From assembly GCF_004570325.1 (NCBI RefSeq), contig NZ_SPQO01000011.1, positions 1 to 64,000 of the forward strand: a stretch of DNA of 64,000 nucleotides, given 5' to 3'. Source of the DNA: Mycobacterium sp. PS03-16 (GTDB lineage: Bacteria > Actinomycetota > Actinomycetes > Mycobacteriales > Mycobacteriaceae). This document shows, one piece after another, positions 7,939 through 15,842 of the stretch. Numbering within the stretch: the first letter of the stretch is position 1; each line of letters starts with the position of its first letter. Below the pieces are notes generated by a model. It was not told the DNA's origin. It made no database searches and saw nothing but the letters and a program-made list of their open reading frames with translations. A program made the position numbers and the translations under genes.

Positions 7939-9548
7939 GCGCGCCCGTGCTCGACGTGAATGATCTGCGGGTGCGCATCGGCCGCCGCGAGATCGTGCGG
8001 GGCATCTCGTTCGCCGTCGAGCGGGAGCAGACGATCGGCATCGTCGGCGAATCCGGGTCGGGCAAGTCGATGACGGTGCTGGCCGCGACCGGCCTGCTGG
8101 ACGCCCCGGGCGCGACGGTCAGCGGGTCGAGCCGGCTGGGCGGCGATCCGCCGACCGAACTGATCGGGACGCCCGCCCGCACGTTGCGCGCGGTGCACGG
8201 CGGACGCATCGGCTTCGTGTTCCAGGATCCCGGCACGTCGCTCAACCCGCTCTTGACGCTGGAGCGGCAGATCACCGAATCCCTGGAAGCGCACCGCGGG
8301 ATGACCCGCAGACAGGCGCGCGAGCGGGCCCTGGATCTGCTGACCGCGGTCGGGCTGCCCGATCCGCAGCGCCGCCTGGAGTCCTACCCGCATCAGCTCT
8401 CGGGCGGGCAGCGGCAGCGGGTGATGATCGCGATCGCGCTGGCGTGTGACCCCGAACTGCTCATCGCCGACGAACCGACCACCGCGCTGGACGTGACGAC
8501 TCAAGCGCAGATCATCGAGCTGGTCCGCGATCTGCAGCGGGATTTCGGTGCGGCGGTGGTGTGGATCAGCCACGACCTCGGCGTGATCGGGCAGGTCGCC
8601 GACGCGGTCACGGTGCTGCGGCACGGCGAGGCGGTGGAGCAGGCGCCGATCCTCGACGTCTTCGACCGTCCCCGCCACGAGTACACCCGCGAACTGCTCG
8701 CGGCCCGCCCGCTGGTGGGCGGTGACGGTCCCCCGCCGGCCGCTCCCGACGCACCCGTACTGCTCGACGTCGCCGGGCTCGACGTGCGCTTCGACGTCTC
8801 GGGGCCCGCCGGGCGGTCGGAAGTTCATGCGGTGCGGGACCTTTCGTTCTCGATCCGGCGTGGCAGCACGCTGGGTCTGGTCGGGGAATCCGGTTCGGGC
8901 AAGTCGACGGTCGCGGCTGCGCTGACCGGCCTGGTCATCCCGCGCGCCGGGTCGGCGACGCTGGACGGCGCGGACGTGCTCGGCGTGCGCGGTGCCGAGG
9001 AGAAGGCGTTGCGCCGCCGGATCAGCCTGGTGTTCCAGGATCCGTTCTCGTCGTTGAACTCTCGCAATCGCGTGGGCACCACGGTCGCCGAACCGCTGCG
9101 GGTGCACAAGCTGGTCGACGGCCGGGCCGCGCGGGCGGCACGCGTCGCCGAACTGCTCGACCTGGTCGGGCTGCCCGCGGATTTCGCGTCGCGCTATCCG
9201 CACGAACTGTCGGGCGGGCAGCGCCAGCGGGTCAGCATCGCCCGTGCGCTGGCCACCGAACCGGATCTGCTGATCCTCGACGAATCGACGGCCTCACTGG
9301 ATGTCTCGGTGCAGTCGAAGGTGCTCGACCTGTTGGCGCAGTTGCAGCGGGACCTCGGCCTGACGTACCTGTTCATCGGCCACGATCTGGCGGTCATTCA
9401 GCGGATGAGCCATGACGTGCTGGTGATGCGTGACGGCGCGGCCGTGGAGCACCGGCCGGCCACCGACCTGTTCGCCGCGCCGGAGCAGGACTACACGCGG
9501 ACGCTGCTGGCAGCGGTGCCGCCGGCCCGGCCGCGCGCACGGGCATGA
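7935..9548 (+). CDS. Double ABC ATPase (DppD-DppF fusion)
   Basis: The 537-residue cytosolic protein has two complete ABC domains. Each has Walker A GESGSGKS (about residues 38 and 318), a Q-loop in FVFQDP or LVFQDP, the signature LSGGQRQRV and Walker B (LLIADEPTTALD; LLILDESTASLD). It powers the two permeases and forms the nucleotide-binding pair in one chain instead of two. The second Walker B is followed by Ser rather than Pro (DESTAS), a known variation. The GTG start overlaps the preceding stop. With the three genes before it, this completes a whole importer. It ends 13 bases before an SDR gene. Confidence 0.93.
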   Translation: MSAPVLDVNDLRVRIGRREIVRGISFAVEREQTIGIVGESGSGKSMTVLAATGLLDAPGATVSGSSRLGGDPPTELIGTPARTLRAVHGGRIGFVFQDPGTSLNPLLTLERQITESLEAHRGMTRRQARERALDLLTAVGLPDPQRRLESYPHQLSGGQRQRVMIAIALACDPELLIADEPTTALDVTTQAQIIELVRDLQRDFGAAVVWISHDLGVIGQVADAVTVLRHGEAVEQAPILDVFDRPRHEYTRELLAARPLVGGDGPPPAAPDAPVLLDVAGLDVRFDVSGPAGRSEVHAVRDLSFSIRRGSTLGLVGESGSGKSTVAAALTGLVIPRAGSATLDGADVLGVRGAEEKALRRRISLVFQDPFSSLNSRNRVGTTVAEPLRVHKLVDGRAARAARVAELLDLVGLPADFASRYPHELSGGQRQRVSIARALATEPDLLILDESTASLDVSVQSKVLDLLAQLQRDLGLTYLFIGHDLAVIQRMSHDVLVMRDGAAVEHRPATDLFAAPEQDYTRTLLAAVPPARPRARA

Positions 9549-9561
9549 GACAGTCGGTGCC

Positions 9562-10302
9562 ATGACACAGCTGAATGGCAAGGTGGCGTTGGTGACCGGC
9601 GCGTCGTCGGGGTTGGGTGCGGCCACGGCGAAGCTGTTCGCCGAGCGCGGCGCGACGGTGTTCGGCATCGCCCGTGACGCCGACCGGATGGCCGGGGTGT
9701 TCGCCGACGTCCCCGGTGGGCACTATGAGGCCGTCGACATCACCTCAGCGCAGGCCTGCCGCGACGCCGTGGCCGCCTGTGTCGAGCGGTTCGGCCGCAT
9801 CGACGTCCTCGCCAATGTCGCGGGCTACCACCAGATGCGGCATACCCCGACCATGTCGGACGACGACTGGGACCGCGACCTGGCGGTGAATCTCAACGGG
9901 CCGTTCTATCTGTGCCGCGCCGCGTTGCCACACCTGCTCGAGACCGGCGGCAACATCGTCAACGTCGCCTCGGTCGCCGGCGTCGAAGGTGAGGTGTACT
10001 CGGCGGGCTACTGCGCGGCCAAACACGGCCTGGTCGGTCTCACCCGGGCGCTGGCCGTCGAGTTCACCGCGGATCGCCTGCGCGTCAACGTGATCTGCCC
10101 GGGTGGGATGGTGACCCCGCAGACCACGGAGTTCGCCGCCCCGGAGGGTGCGGACTGGAATCTCATCATGCGCATCGCCGCGCCCCGCGGGATGATGGAC
10201 GTCGCCGACGTCGCGAAGACCATCGCGTTCCTGGCCAGTGACGATGCGGCGGCCGTGCACGGCGCGGTCTACCTGGTGGACAACGGGGCGACGGCGGGGT
10301 GA
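9562..10302 (+). CDS. SDR-family oxidoreductase
   Basis: The 246-residue dehydrogenase starts MTQLNGKVALVTGASSGLGA, with the GxxxGxG cofactor loop at 12-18. NVAGY replaces the more usual NNAG; SVAG contains the catalytic Ser, YCAAKHG the Tyr-Lys pair, and CPGGMVTPQT the post-catalytic loop. ARDADRM after strand 2 suggests NADP(H) binding through Arg. It follows the ABC importer by 13 bases and could be co-transcribed, so it may act on the imported compound; that link is only inferred from position. No clear ribosome-binding site is seen upstream of the ATG. Confidence 0.87.
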   Translation: MTQLNGKVALVTGASSGLGAATAKLFAERGATVFGIARDADRMAGVFADVPGGHYEAVDITSAQACRDAVAACVERFGRIDVLANVAGYHQMRHTPTMSDDDWDRDLAVNLNGPFYLCRAALPHLLETGGNIVNVASVAGVEGEVYSAGYCAAKHGLVGLTRALAVEFTADRLRVNVICPGGMVTPQTTEFAAPEGADWNLIMRIAAPRGMMDVADVAKTIAFLASDDAAAVHGAVYLVDNGATAG

Positions 10303-10311
10303 GCCGGCGCC

Positions 10312-11622
10312 TCAGCCGAGCGTGGTGTGCATGAGCATCGTGCTGTAGTCCGACCAGCGGGACAGCGTGAAGTAGAGGTCCTCACCGGTCGACCACGGGT
10401 GGATGTAGGGGGCGTAGATGCCGCCGGGGAACGCCGCCGACGTCACCACGGTCTTCGCCGAACTCCACGGCCCCTCCGGCTTGTCCGCGGTGCGCATCAC
10501 GACGTTGCTCACCGTGTTGGTGTAGAGCATGACGAACTTGCCGAGGTGCTCGTTCCAGGCGACCGACATCTCGCTGCCCGGCGCCCACACCACCTGGATC
10601 GCCAGGAACGGGAACCCGCGCAGCCAACCGAACGGGGTGTAGTACTCGTAGGCGGATTTGTCGGCGACCGCGGTCTCGCTCACGCGCGACAGGAAGGGCA
10701 TGCCGCCGCGTCCCGCGCCGGTGCCGTAGGCGTAGACGTACCCGTTGTGGCGGAGGTAGGCGCCCATCTGGAAGTTCTGGTCGCCCCAGACGAACGGCAC
10801 CCCGGGCACGGTGTTGAACCAGCTCGGCCGGATGCTCGTCGTCGGTACCGTCCACGTCTCGCCGTTGTCGTCGGAGACCGCGACGGCGGAGAAGTTCGTC
10901 GACCACTGCCCGGGCGCACCCCACTGGCTGACCGACATGAAGTTGACGTACTGCCGGGTGCCGACCGAGATACCCGCGGTGGGGATGACGGTGACCTCGG
11001 TGGCCGCCAATTTGAGGCTGGCGATCACCTGCCGCGAGAAGTTGGGCCGTTCGGCGGTGACCGGGGAGCCGCCGTAGCGGTCGCCGGGGCGGGGGTTCGG
11101 GATCGCCATCCCGTCCGCGAGGTTCTGGTCGGCGGTGCGGAACAGCGTGTTCTTGCGCCACTCCTGGTCGGGCAGGCTGCAGTTGCCGAAGGTGTCGCCG
11201 AACGCGACGAGCACCTGGCGGTTGCTGCCCGATCCGCCGTTGTCCCACATGATGCCGAGGTCGGCGCCGGAGATGCCGAACCGCTGGTAGGAGTCGGATG
11301 CGGGGCCGGCGATGGTGTCGACGATGCGGGCGGTCTCGGCGGCCGGCGCGGCAGCGGCCCGCGCCTGGGTTTCCGGGGCGACGGCCGCGTCAGACTGGGC
11401 GGCCTGCTCGGGGGTGGTCTTCGGCGCCGGTTTGCGGCCGATCGGCAGGTGCAGGATCGGGAACTTCGGCATCGTGAGGCCGGGGTCGGCGCTGCGCGCG
11501 GACGGCGCGGCGGTGGTCACCGAACAGGGGTCGGCGGTGGCAGGCGCGCTGGTGAGCACCGGCACGGTCACCGACACCGCGACCGCCGACGCCACCGCGG
11601 TCAGTCGGCGAAGAGCCGGCAT
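10312..11622 (-). CDS. Secreted DUF4185 protein, possible arabinan-degrading enzyme
   Basis: The 436-residue protein has a signal peptide ending at SAPATADP (about residue 31) and a linker of about 75 residues rich in Ala, Pro and Lys. A DUF4185 domain then runs to the end, with landmarks GISGADLGIMWDNGG, VAFGDTFGNC, VAVSDDNGETW, FMSVSQWGAPGQW and the closing SRWSDYSTMLMHTTLG. The repeated aromatic and Asp-rich strands suggest a five-bladed propeller. DUF4185 has been tied to endo-D-arabinanases (family GH183), including mycobacterial enzymes acting on arabinogalactan or lipoarabinomannan, so a role in cell-wall arabinan turnover is plausible but inferred. AGAGG lies 8 bases before the ATG. 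It converges with the SDR gene. Confidence 0.8.
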   Translation of the reverse strand: MPALRRLTAVASAVAVSVTVPVLTSAPATADPCSVTTAAPSARSADPGLTMPKFPILHLPIGRKPAPKTTPEQAAQSDAAVAPETQARAAAAPAAETARIVDTIAGPASDSYQRFGISGADLGIMWDNGGSGSNRQVLVAFGDTFGNCSLPDQEWRKNTLFRTADQNLADGMAIPNPRPGDRYGGSPVTAERPNFSRQVIASLKLAATEVTVIPTAGISVGTRQYVNFMSVSQWGAPGQWSTNFSAVAVSDDNGETWTVPTTSIRPSWFNTVPGVPFVWGDQNFQMGAYLRHNGYVYAYGTGAGRGGMPFLSRVSETAVADKSAYEYYTPFGWLRGFPFLAIQVVWAPGSEMSVAWNEHLGKFVMLYTNTVSNVVMRTADKPEGPWSSAKTVVTSAAFPGGIYAPYIHPWSTGEDLYFTLSRWSDYSTMLMHTTLG

Positions 11623-12009
11623 GGGTCACCTCTCGAACACACGGCACCTGGTACTCGAGTGACAGTAGTGACTGCCGTGGCGGAGAAGTCTTTCGCCAAG
11701 CGAACCGAAACGCCTTCGTGACCGGTCCGAGATCGTTGCCTCCAGCCGCTGACGGCCGCGTCAACGCAGCACCGCCGCGGGCGCGTCGTGGTGGTTGGTT
11801 TGCGAAGTCAACTACTTCAGGAATCACCGAGACTGCGGTGAGATCACCGATTCCGCGCTTTTCATGATCTGACAGCAGTCTCGGCGAGCAGTTCCTGCCA
11901 CCCGCCGGTCAATCACTGCCAGCGGGATGAACGCCGTTGACCTGCGGGTTGTGCAGGTCAGACCGGCCAGGAACTCCTCCCGACCGAACGGATACGAAGA
12001 GGCAGTGAC
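11623..12009. other. 387-base intergenic region between divergent secreted-protein genes
   Basis: No gene or RNA is recognised here. On the left is a direct repeat AGTGAC-N3-AGTGAC (11658-11672) about 40 bases upstream of the DUF4185 start. On the right is the inverted repeat described at 11938-11960. A TACTGT hexamer on the minus strand at the left repeat could be the -10 of the DUF4185 gene. The base composition is less biased than in the flanking genes, as expected for a regulatory region. Confidence 0.6.
11938..11960. promoter_or_regulatory. Perfect 7-9-7 inverted repeat upstream of small secreted protein
   Basis: TGACCTG and CAGGTCA are exact reverse complements separated by 9 bases. 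The element lies 50 bases upstream of the ATG at 12010, where a repressor or activator would act. No regulator gene is adjacent, so the cognate protein is unknown. Confidence 0.5.
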
Positions 12010-12258
12010 ATGAACAAGTTCGGATTCGCCACCATCATCGCCGGCGCCGCCACCGCAGCCTTCCTGGGCCTGGCCGCCCCCGCGCAGGCCGCCCCCGCCG
12101 GGCCCGGCAACGCCGCCGACACCATCAGCTCGCTGGACGACCGCGGCTACGAGGTCCGCGTCACCCAGCAGGGCATGACCAAGCCGCTCGACGAGTCCAG
12201 CATCGTGTCGGTCCGCTACGACAACGACGACCGCGTCGTCTACGTCACCACCCGCTGA
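12010..12258 (+). CDS. Small secreted protein of unknown function
   Basis: The protein is 82 residues long. The first 27 (MNKFGFATIIAGAATAAFLG... to AQA) form a Sec signal peptide, leaving a mature product of about 55 residues with no cysteine. The mature part has the pattern ISSLDDRGYEVRVTQQG, then SIVSVRYDNDDRVVYVTTR. It looks like the small mycobacterial secreted proteins in which a short helix precedes a three-stranded sheet, though those often have two cysteines. AAGAGG sits 7 bases before the ATG. A strong hairpin terminator follows 13 bases after the stop, so this is a single-gene unit. Function unknown. Confidence 0.75.
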   Translation: MNKFGFATIIAGAATAAFLGLAAPAQAAPAGPGNAADTISSLDDRGYEVRVTQQGMTKPLDESSIVSVRYDNDDRVVYVTTR

Positions 12259-12271
12259 CCCACGACATAAC

Positions 12272-12299
12272 AAGGGCGCCCCACGTGGGGCGCCCTTTT
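12272..12299. terminator. Intrinsic terminator, 13-bp perfect stem
   Basis: AAGGGCGCCCCAC and GTGGGGCGCCCTT are perfectly complementary and the hairpin is followed by TTTTC on the plus strand. AA precedes it, so it can also work for the minus-strand gene ending at 12311. It lies between two convergent genes. Confidence 0.85.
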
Positions 12300-12310
12300 C
12301 CGTTGCCGCG

Positions 12311-12604
12311 CTAGCTGGCGGCGCGGTGCACTTCGACGTGCGGGGTGTGGTGTGTGCGCTCGATCTGCCGGTCCACCTCGTCGCGGGCGGCGGCGATCGC
12401 GGCCTGCAGGCGGGCATCGCGGACAGCCGCGTCACCGATCGCGGCGACGGCATCGGCGACGGCGTCGATGGCCTGCCAGGTCTGCACGCTGAGCGGTGTG
12501 ACGGGTTGCAGGTGGGAGCCGCGCTCGCCGGTACGAACGGCCTCGTCGAGCCAGTGCTCGAAGTTGTCGCGCACGATGTCGTCGGCGAAATCGTTCGTAT
12601 ACAC
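12311..12604 (-). CDS. Conserved hypothetical cytosolic protein
   Basis: The 97-residue protein starts MYTNDFADDIVRDNFEHWL and is mostly helical and charged (DAVADAVAAIGDAAVRDARL..., RDEVDRQIERTHH). It has no signal peptide or membrane segment. I chose GTG at 12604 because GGGAAGG lies 10 bases upstream; the frame is open further, to 12736, but that part has no conserved look and overlaps the divergent promoter region. It is divergent from the CsbD-like gene, with 198 bases between them. Function unknown. Confidence 0.6.
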   Translation of the reverse strand: MYTNDFADDIVRDNFEHWLDEAVRTGERGSHLQPVTPLSVQTWQAIDAVADAVAAIGDAAVRDARLQAAIAAARDEVDRQIERTHHTPHVEVHRAAS

Positions 12605-12669
12605 GTTCGCTAAACCTTCCCAACGCAAGCTGTTGTGGCTGTTCACAGCTTCCGGGTTGATCTTACCCC

Positions 12670-12696
12670 GATTTGCAAGATCAAAAACGCGGGTAT
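12670..12696 (+). promoter_or_regulatory. SigF/SigB-like promoter for the CsbD-like gene
   Basis: GATTT at 12670-12674 and GGGTAT at 12691-12696 are separated by 16 bases, close to the mycobacterial SigF pattern (GTTT-N15-17-GGGTA). The -10 lies 106 bases upstream of the ATG at 12803. CsbD was named for control by sigma-B in Bacillus, so a general-stress promoter here fits the gene. The match is by eye only. Confidence 0.5.
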
Positions 12697-12802
12697 ACGC
12701 AACTGTTGCCCTCCCCCGCGGAGTGGTCCAGGCCACAACAAGGTGTCGATGCCGGGCGATGGGGAATCACCTCCATCAAGGAACACCGACCGAGGGGAAT
12801 TG

Positions 12803-13366
12803 ATGACTGAGAACCAATCCGGCGAGGCCCGAAAAGGCCTCATCGACTCCGTGAAGGGCAAGGCCAAAGAGGTCGTCGGCGCCGTCACCGGCAACGACTC
12901 GCTGACCGCGGAGGGCCAGCTGGAGCAGACCCAGGCCAAGCAGCGCAAGGCCGCCAACGCCGCGGAGGCCGTCGCCGACGCCGAGGCCGAACAGGCCCGG
13001 CAGGAGGTCGCCGAGGCCCGACGCGAGGCCGCGCAGGAGCGCACGGCCGCCAACGCCGAGGCCGCCGCGAAGGAGAGCGCCGCCCGCGCCGATGCGGCCG
13101 CCCAGCAGCGGCAGGCCGAGCAGGCAGCCGCGCAGCGTGCCGCCCGCGACACCGCACAGGCCGAGCGTGAGGCGCAGCAGGAGATCGCGAAGGCCGAGGC
13201 CGAGGAACGCGCTGAGGTGCGCGCCGCCGCCGACGACGTCGCCGCGGCTGCCGAGGAGCGCAACGAGTCCGCGCAGATGGCGGCCGCCGCGCGGCGTGAG
13301 GCCGACCGCATCCGCGAAGAGGCCGATGAGTTGACCACCGACGCCGACGTCCCCGATCAGCGATAG
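12803..13366 (+). CDS. CsbD-family stress protein with long Ala-rich coiled coil
   Basis: The protein has 187 residues. Residues 8-40 (EARKGLIDSVKGKAKEVVGAV..., then LTAEGQ) match the CsbD/YjbJ stress-protein fold (GKAKEAxGxVTGND). CsbD proteins usually end near residue 70. Here about 135 further residues of almost pure Ala/Glu/Arg/Gln heptads follow (AEAEQARQEVAEARREAAQE and similar), predicting one long helix or coiled coil. The whole product is hydrophilic and has no signal peptide. GAGGGGAA lies before the ATG. The next gene starts 17 bases later and also codes for a coiled coil, so the two products may pair. The role is presumed to be stress protection, which is not proven for the family. 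Confidence 0.8.
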   Translation: MTENQSGEARKGLIDSVKGKAKEVVGAVTGNDSLTAEGQLEQTQAKQRKAANAAEAVADAEAEQARQEVAEARREAAQERTAANAEAAAKESAARADAAAQQRQAEQAAAQRAARDTAQAEREAQQEIAKAEAEERAEVRAAADDVAAAAEERNESAQMAAAARREADRIREEADELTTDADVPDQR

Positions 13367-13383
13367 ATCACGAGGAGCCACCG

Positions 13384-14064
13384 ATGAGAATCACCGATGT
13401 CCCATTCGCGCTTCTGCGCTTCCAGTACCAGATCGCCCGGATCCCGCTGCAGGTGATCGAAGACCGGGTGGTCGCCCGGCTCGACGCCGAGGCACCCGCC
13501 CGGTTGTTCTACGAGCGCTCGCTGGGGATGCTCGACGTGGCGGTCGGCGGCGCACTCGCCGCCCCCGACGTGGAGCAGCGCGGCGCGGCGCTGATCGAGC
13601 GCAGCGATGCGCTGCGCCGGGCGGCCCAGCTCGATGCCGTGGCCGCCGAGACCGCCGAGCAGGCCGACGCGGAGCTGAAGGCGACCCGCCAGGACGCCCA
13701 GCGTGAGCAGCAGCAGGCACGCGAGGACAAGAAGCGTGAGGTCGCGCAGGCCCGTAACGAGGCCGCCGACAAGAAGCAGGCCGCGGCCACCAACGCGCAG
13801 AAGCGCGCCGCCGCGGCCAAGGAGCAGGCCGACGAGGTGGCCGCCCGCCGGGTGAAGTCCGCCGAGGACGCGCGCCGCCAGGAGGAAATCAAGATCAAGG
13901 CCGACGAGCGCAGCGTGGAAGCGGTCGCGGAGAAGAAGCTGGACGACGCCGCCGAGCAGGCCGCCGACGCGGCCGCGACCCGGGCCACGGCCAACCGGGT
14001 CGAGGATCTCGCCGAGACCGAGAAGGAGAAGCGCCAGCAGGAGCGCGCCGCCGAGCGGAGCTGA
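13384..14064 (+). CDS. Coiled-coil protein (often named IF2-family-like), function unknown
   Basis: The protein has 226 residues. Residues 1-85 form a globular start (MRITDVPFALLRFQYQIARI..., ARLFYERSLGMLDVAVGG). Residues 90-226 are an uninterrupted Ala/Glu/Lys/Gln/Asp coiled coil ending in EKRQQERAAERS. Databases often label such proteins translation initiation factor IF2 family because of low-complexity similarity, but no GTPase domain is present and that name is not supported. It follows the CsbD-like gene by 17 bases (AGGAG in the gap) and should share its mRNA. A partnership through the coiled coils is the simplest inference. Confidence 0.75.
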   Translation: MRITDVPFALLRFQYQIARIPLQVIEDRVVARLDAEAPARLFYERSLGMLDVAVGGALAAPDVEQRGAALIERSDALRRAAQLDAVAAETAEQADAELKATRQDAQREQQQAREDKKREVAQARNEAADKKQAAATNAQKRAAAAKEQADEVAARRVKSAEDARRQEEIKIKADERSVEAVAEKKLDDAAEQAADAAATRATANRVEDLAETEKEKRQQERAAERS

Positions 14065-14071
14065 CCGCCGG

Positions 14072-15649
14072 CTAACCGCCGTAGTACTGCAGCACCCGCT
14101 CGTTGGTTTCGACCCGACCGTCGCTCACGATGCTGAGCCGGTCGGGTCGAACTTCGTATCGGGCCCCGCCGGACGGGTCGACGACGTCGAAACCCCCGCC
14201 GGACGGGGTGGCGCCGTCGAGCTGGATGGTGGCGCCGTCGCTGAGCCGTTCACCGCGGTAGTAGTAGTCGCCGTCACCGGCCTCGCACACGATCGCCAGC
14301 GACTGGGCCGTGCGCACCATGGCCGCAGGCGCATTCCCCTCGTCGCAGCGCGCGTAGTGCCCCACGAACCCCTGACCGTCGGCACCCGACACCCCCGTCG
14401 GCGTGGTCGTCGAGGTGGAGGTCGACGGTGTGGTGCTGGTCGAGGACGTCGTCGTCGGCGTGGTCGTGGTCGTCGTGGTGGTCTCCGACGACGTCGTCGG
14501 CAGGCTCTCGTCGTACGGGGTCGTGGTCGGGGTCAGCGGTGACCGGGCCGTCGACGAGGTGTCCTGACCGCCGAACGCCAGGATCGCGGCCAGCGCGGCC
14601 GCCACACCGAACAGCACGATGATCGCCGCGATCAACATCACCTGCGCACTGTTCTTCCGGGCCGGCGGCTTGCGTGCGGGCGGAGGCGGCGGCGCTGACG
14701 GCGGGTAGGGACTCAACCCCGTCGCCACCGGATCGGCATACATCGAGGTGAACTGGCGGGTACTCGGCGGCACGGGCGCAGGCGCGGCGATCGCGCCGGC
14801 CGGTGCGGCGGGCAGCGTCGCCGCGGCGGTGGCCGCCTTCGCCAGCTCACCGGCCGTCGGATACCGGTCGGCGGGTTGTTTGGCCATTCCCCGCGTGATG
14901 ACGTCGTCGAACGCACGGCTGATACCGCGGCGCATGATGCTGGGCCGCGGCGGCGGCGCGAACATGTGCGCACTCATCAGCTGCTGCAGGTCGCGGGTCT
15001 CGAACGGCGGCCGGCCGGTCAGGCATTCGTAGAGCAGGCAGGTCAGCGAGTACACGTCGGCCGGCGGGCCGACGACGCCGTCGCCGAACCGTTCCGGCGC
15101 CATGTACGCCGACGAGCCGACGATCATGCCCGTCGAGGTGACGCCGGGGTCTCCCCCGGTGTGGGCGATGCCGAAGTCGACGAGGTAGGCGAAGTCGTCG
15201 GGATTGAGCAGGACGTTCTCGGGTTTGATGTCGCGGTGCACCAGGCCGTCGGCGTGCGCCGCATCGAGCGCGGCGGCCACCTGCCCGATGATCGACGCCG
15301 CGCGCCGGGCGTCGAGCGGGCCGTCGGTGCGCAGCACGTCCTTCAGGCTGGCGCCCTCCACCAGGCGCATGTCGATGTAGAGGACGCCGCCGATGTCGCC
15401 GAAGTCGTGCACGGGGATGACGTGCGGTTCCTGTAGCCGGGCCGCTACCCGCGACTCACGCCGGAAGCGCTCCTGGAACGTCGGATCGGCGGCCACCTCG
15501 GCGCGCAGCAGCTTGAGCGCCACCATTCGGCCCTTGGCCGTGTCGTAGGCGCGGTACACCTCGCCCATGCCCCCGACCCCGATCAACGACCGGAGTTCAT
15601 AGGGGCCGAAGCGGGTGCCCAGACGCGAGCGACCGTGCGGCGTGGCCAT
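14072..15649 (-). CDS. Transmembrane serine/threonine protein kinase (Pkn family)
   Basis: The 525-residue protein has a cytosolic kinase domain at about 15-275: glycine loop GVGGMG (24-29), Lys46, HRDIKPEN (138-145), DFG (158-160) and YMAPERF. A juxtamembrane Pro-rich linker, one transmembrane helix (about 337-359), an extracellular Thr/Ser-rich stretch (360-420, possibly glycosylated) and a ~105-residue C-terminal domain with two Cys follow. It should sense an extracellular signal and phosphorylate cytosolic or membrane targets. I chose the ATG at 15649 because AAAGGAA lies 8 bases upstream; the long upstream extension is not conserved-looking. It is divergent from the MmpL gene, with 193 bases between. 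It resembles the PknE/F/H group, but I cannot assign orthology. Confidence 0.88.
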   Translation of the reverse strand: MATPHGRSRLGTRFGPYELRSLIGVGGMGEVYRAYDTAKGRMVALKLLRAEVAADPTFQERFRRESRVAARLQEPHVIPVHDFGDIGGVLYIDMRLVEGASLKDVLRTDGPLDARRAASIIGQVAAALDAAHADGLVHRDIKPENVLLNPDDFAYLVDFGIAHTGGDPGVTSTGMIVGSSAYMAPERFGDGVVGPPADVYSLTCLLYECLTGRPPFETRDLQQLMSAHMFAPPPRPSIMRRGISRAFDDVITRGMAKQPADRYPTAGELAKAATAAATLPAAPAGAIAAPAPVPPSTRQFTSMYADPVATGLSPYPPSAPPPPPARKPPARKNSAQVMLIAAIIVLFGVAAALAAILAFGGQDTSSTARSPLTPTTTPYDESLPTTSSETTTTTTTTPTTTSSTSTTPSTSTSTTTPTGVSGADGQGFVGHYARCDEGNAPAAMVRTAQSLAIVCEAGDGDYYYRGERLSDGATIQLDGATPSGGGFDVVDPSGGARYEVRPDRLSIVSDGRVETNERVLQYYGG

Positions 15650-15842
15650 GAGAACAGTTCCTTTCAGTCGGTCCCGACGGTACCGGCCGCCGCGTCCGAC
15701 CCCGCAACGGCGAACTCTGTGTTCCCGGTAACGCCACACTGCAACGGTCGGGGACATCACACCGCGGACGTAGCCCCCTGCGCGAGGGCGCCATCTGCTA
15801 TCACTACTGCGGAGACCACGCCGCAGGGAGGATTGCACCAGG

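Noticed and set aside
14400..14500. Possible simple repeat or small RNA in the GTGGTCGTCG-rich stretch
   Set aside because: It codes in frame for the Thr/Ser-rich extracellular linker of the kinase, so protein composition explains it.
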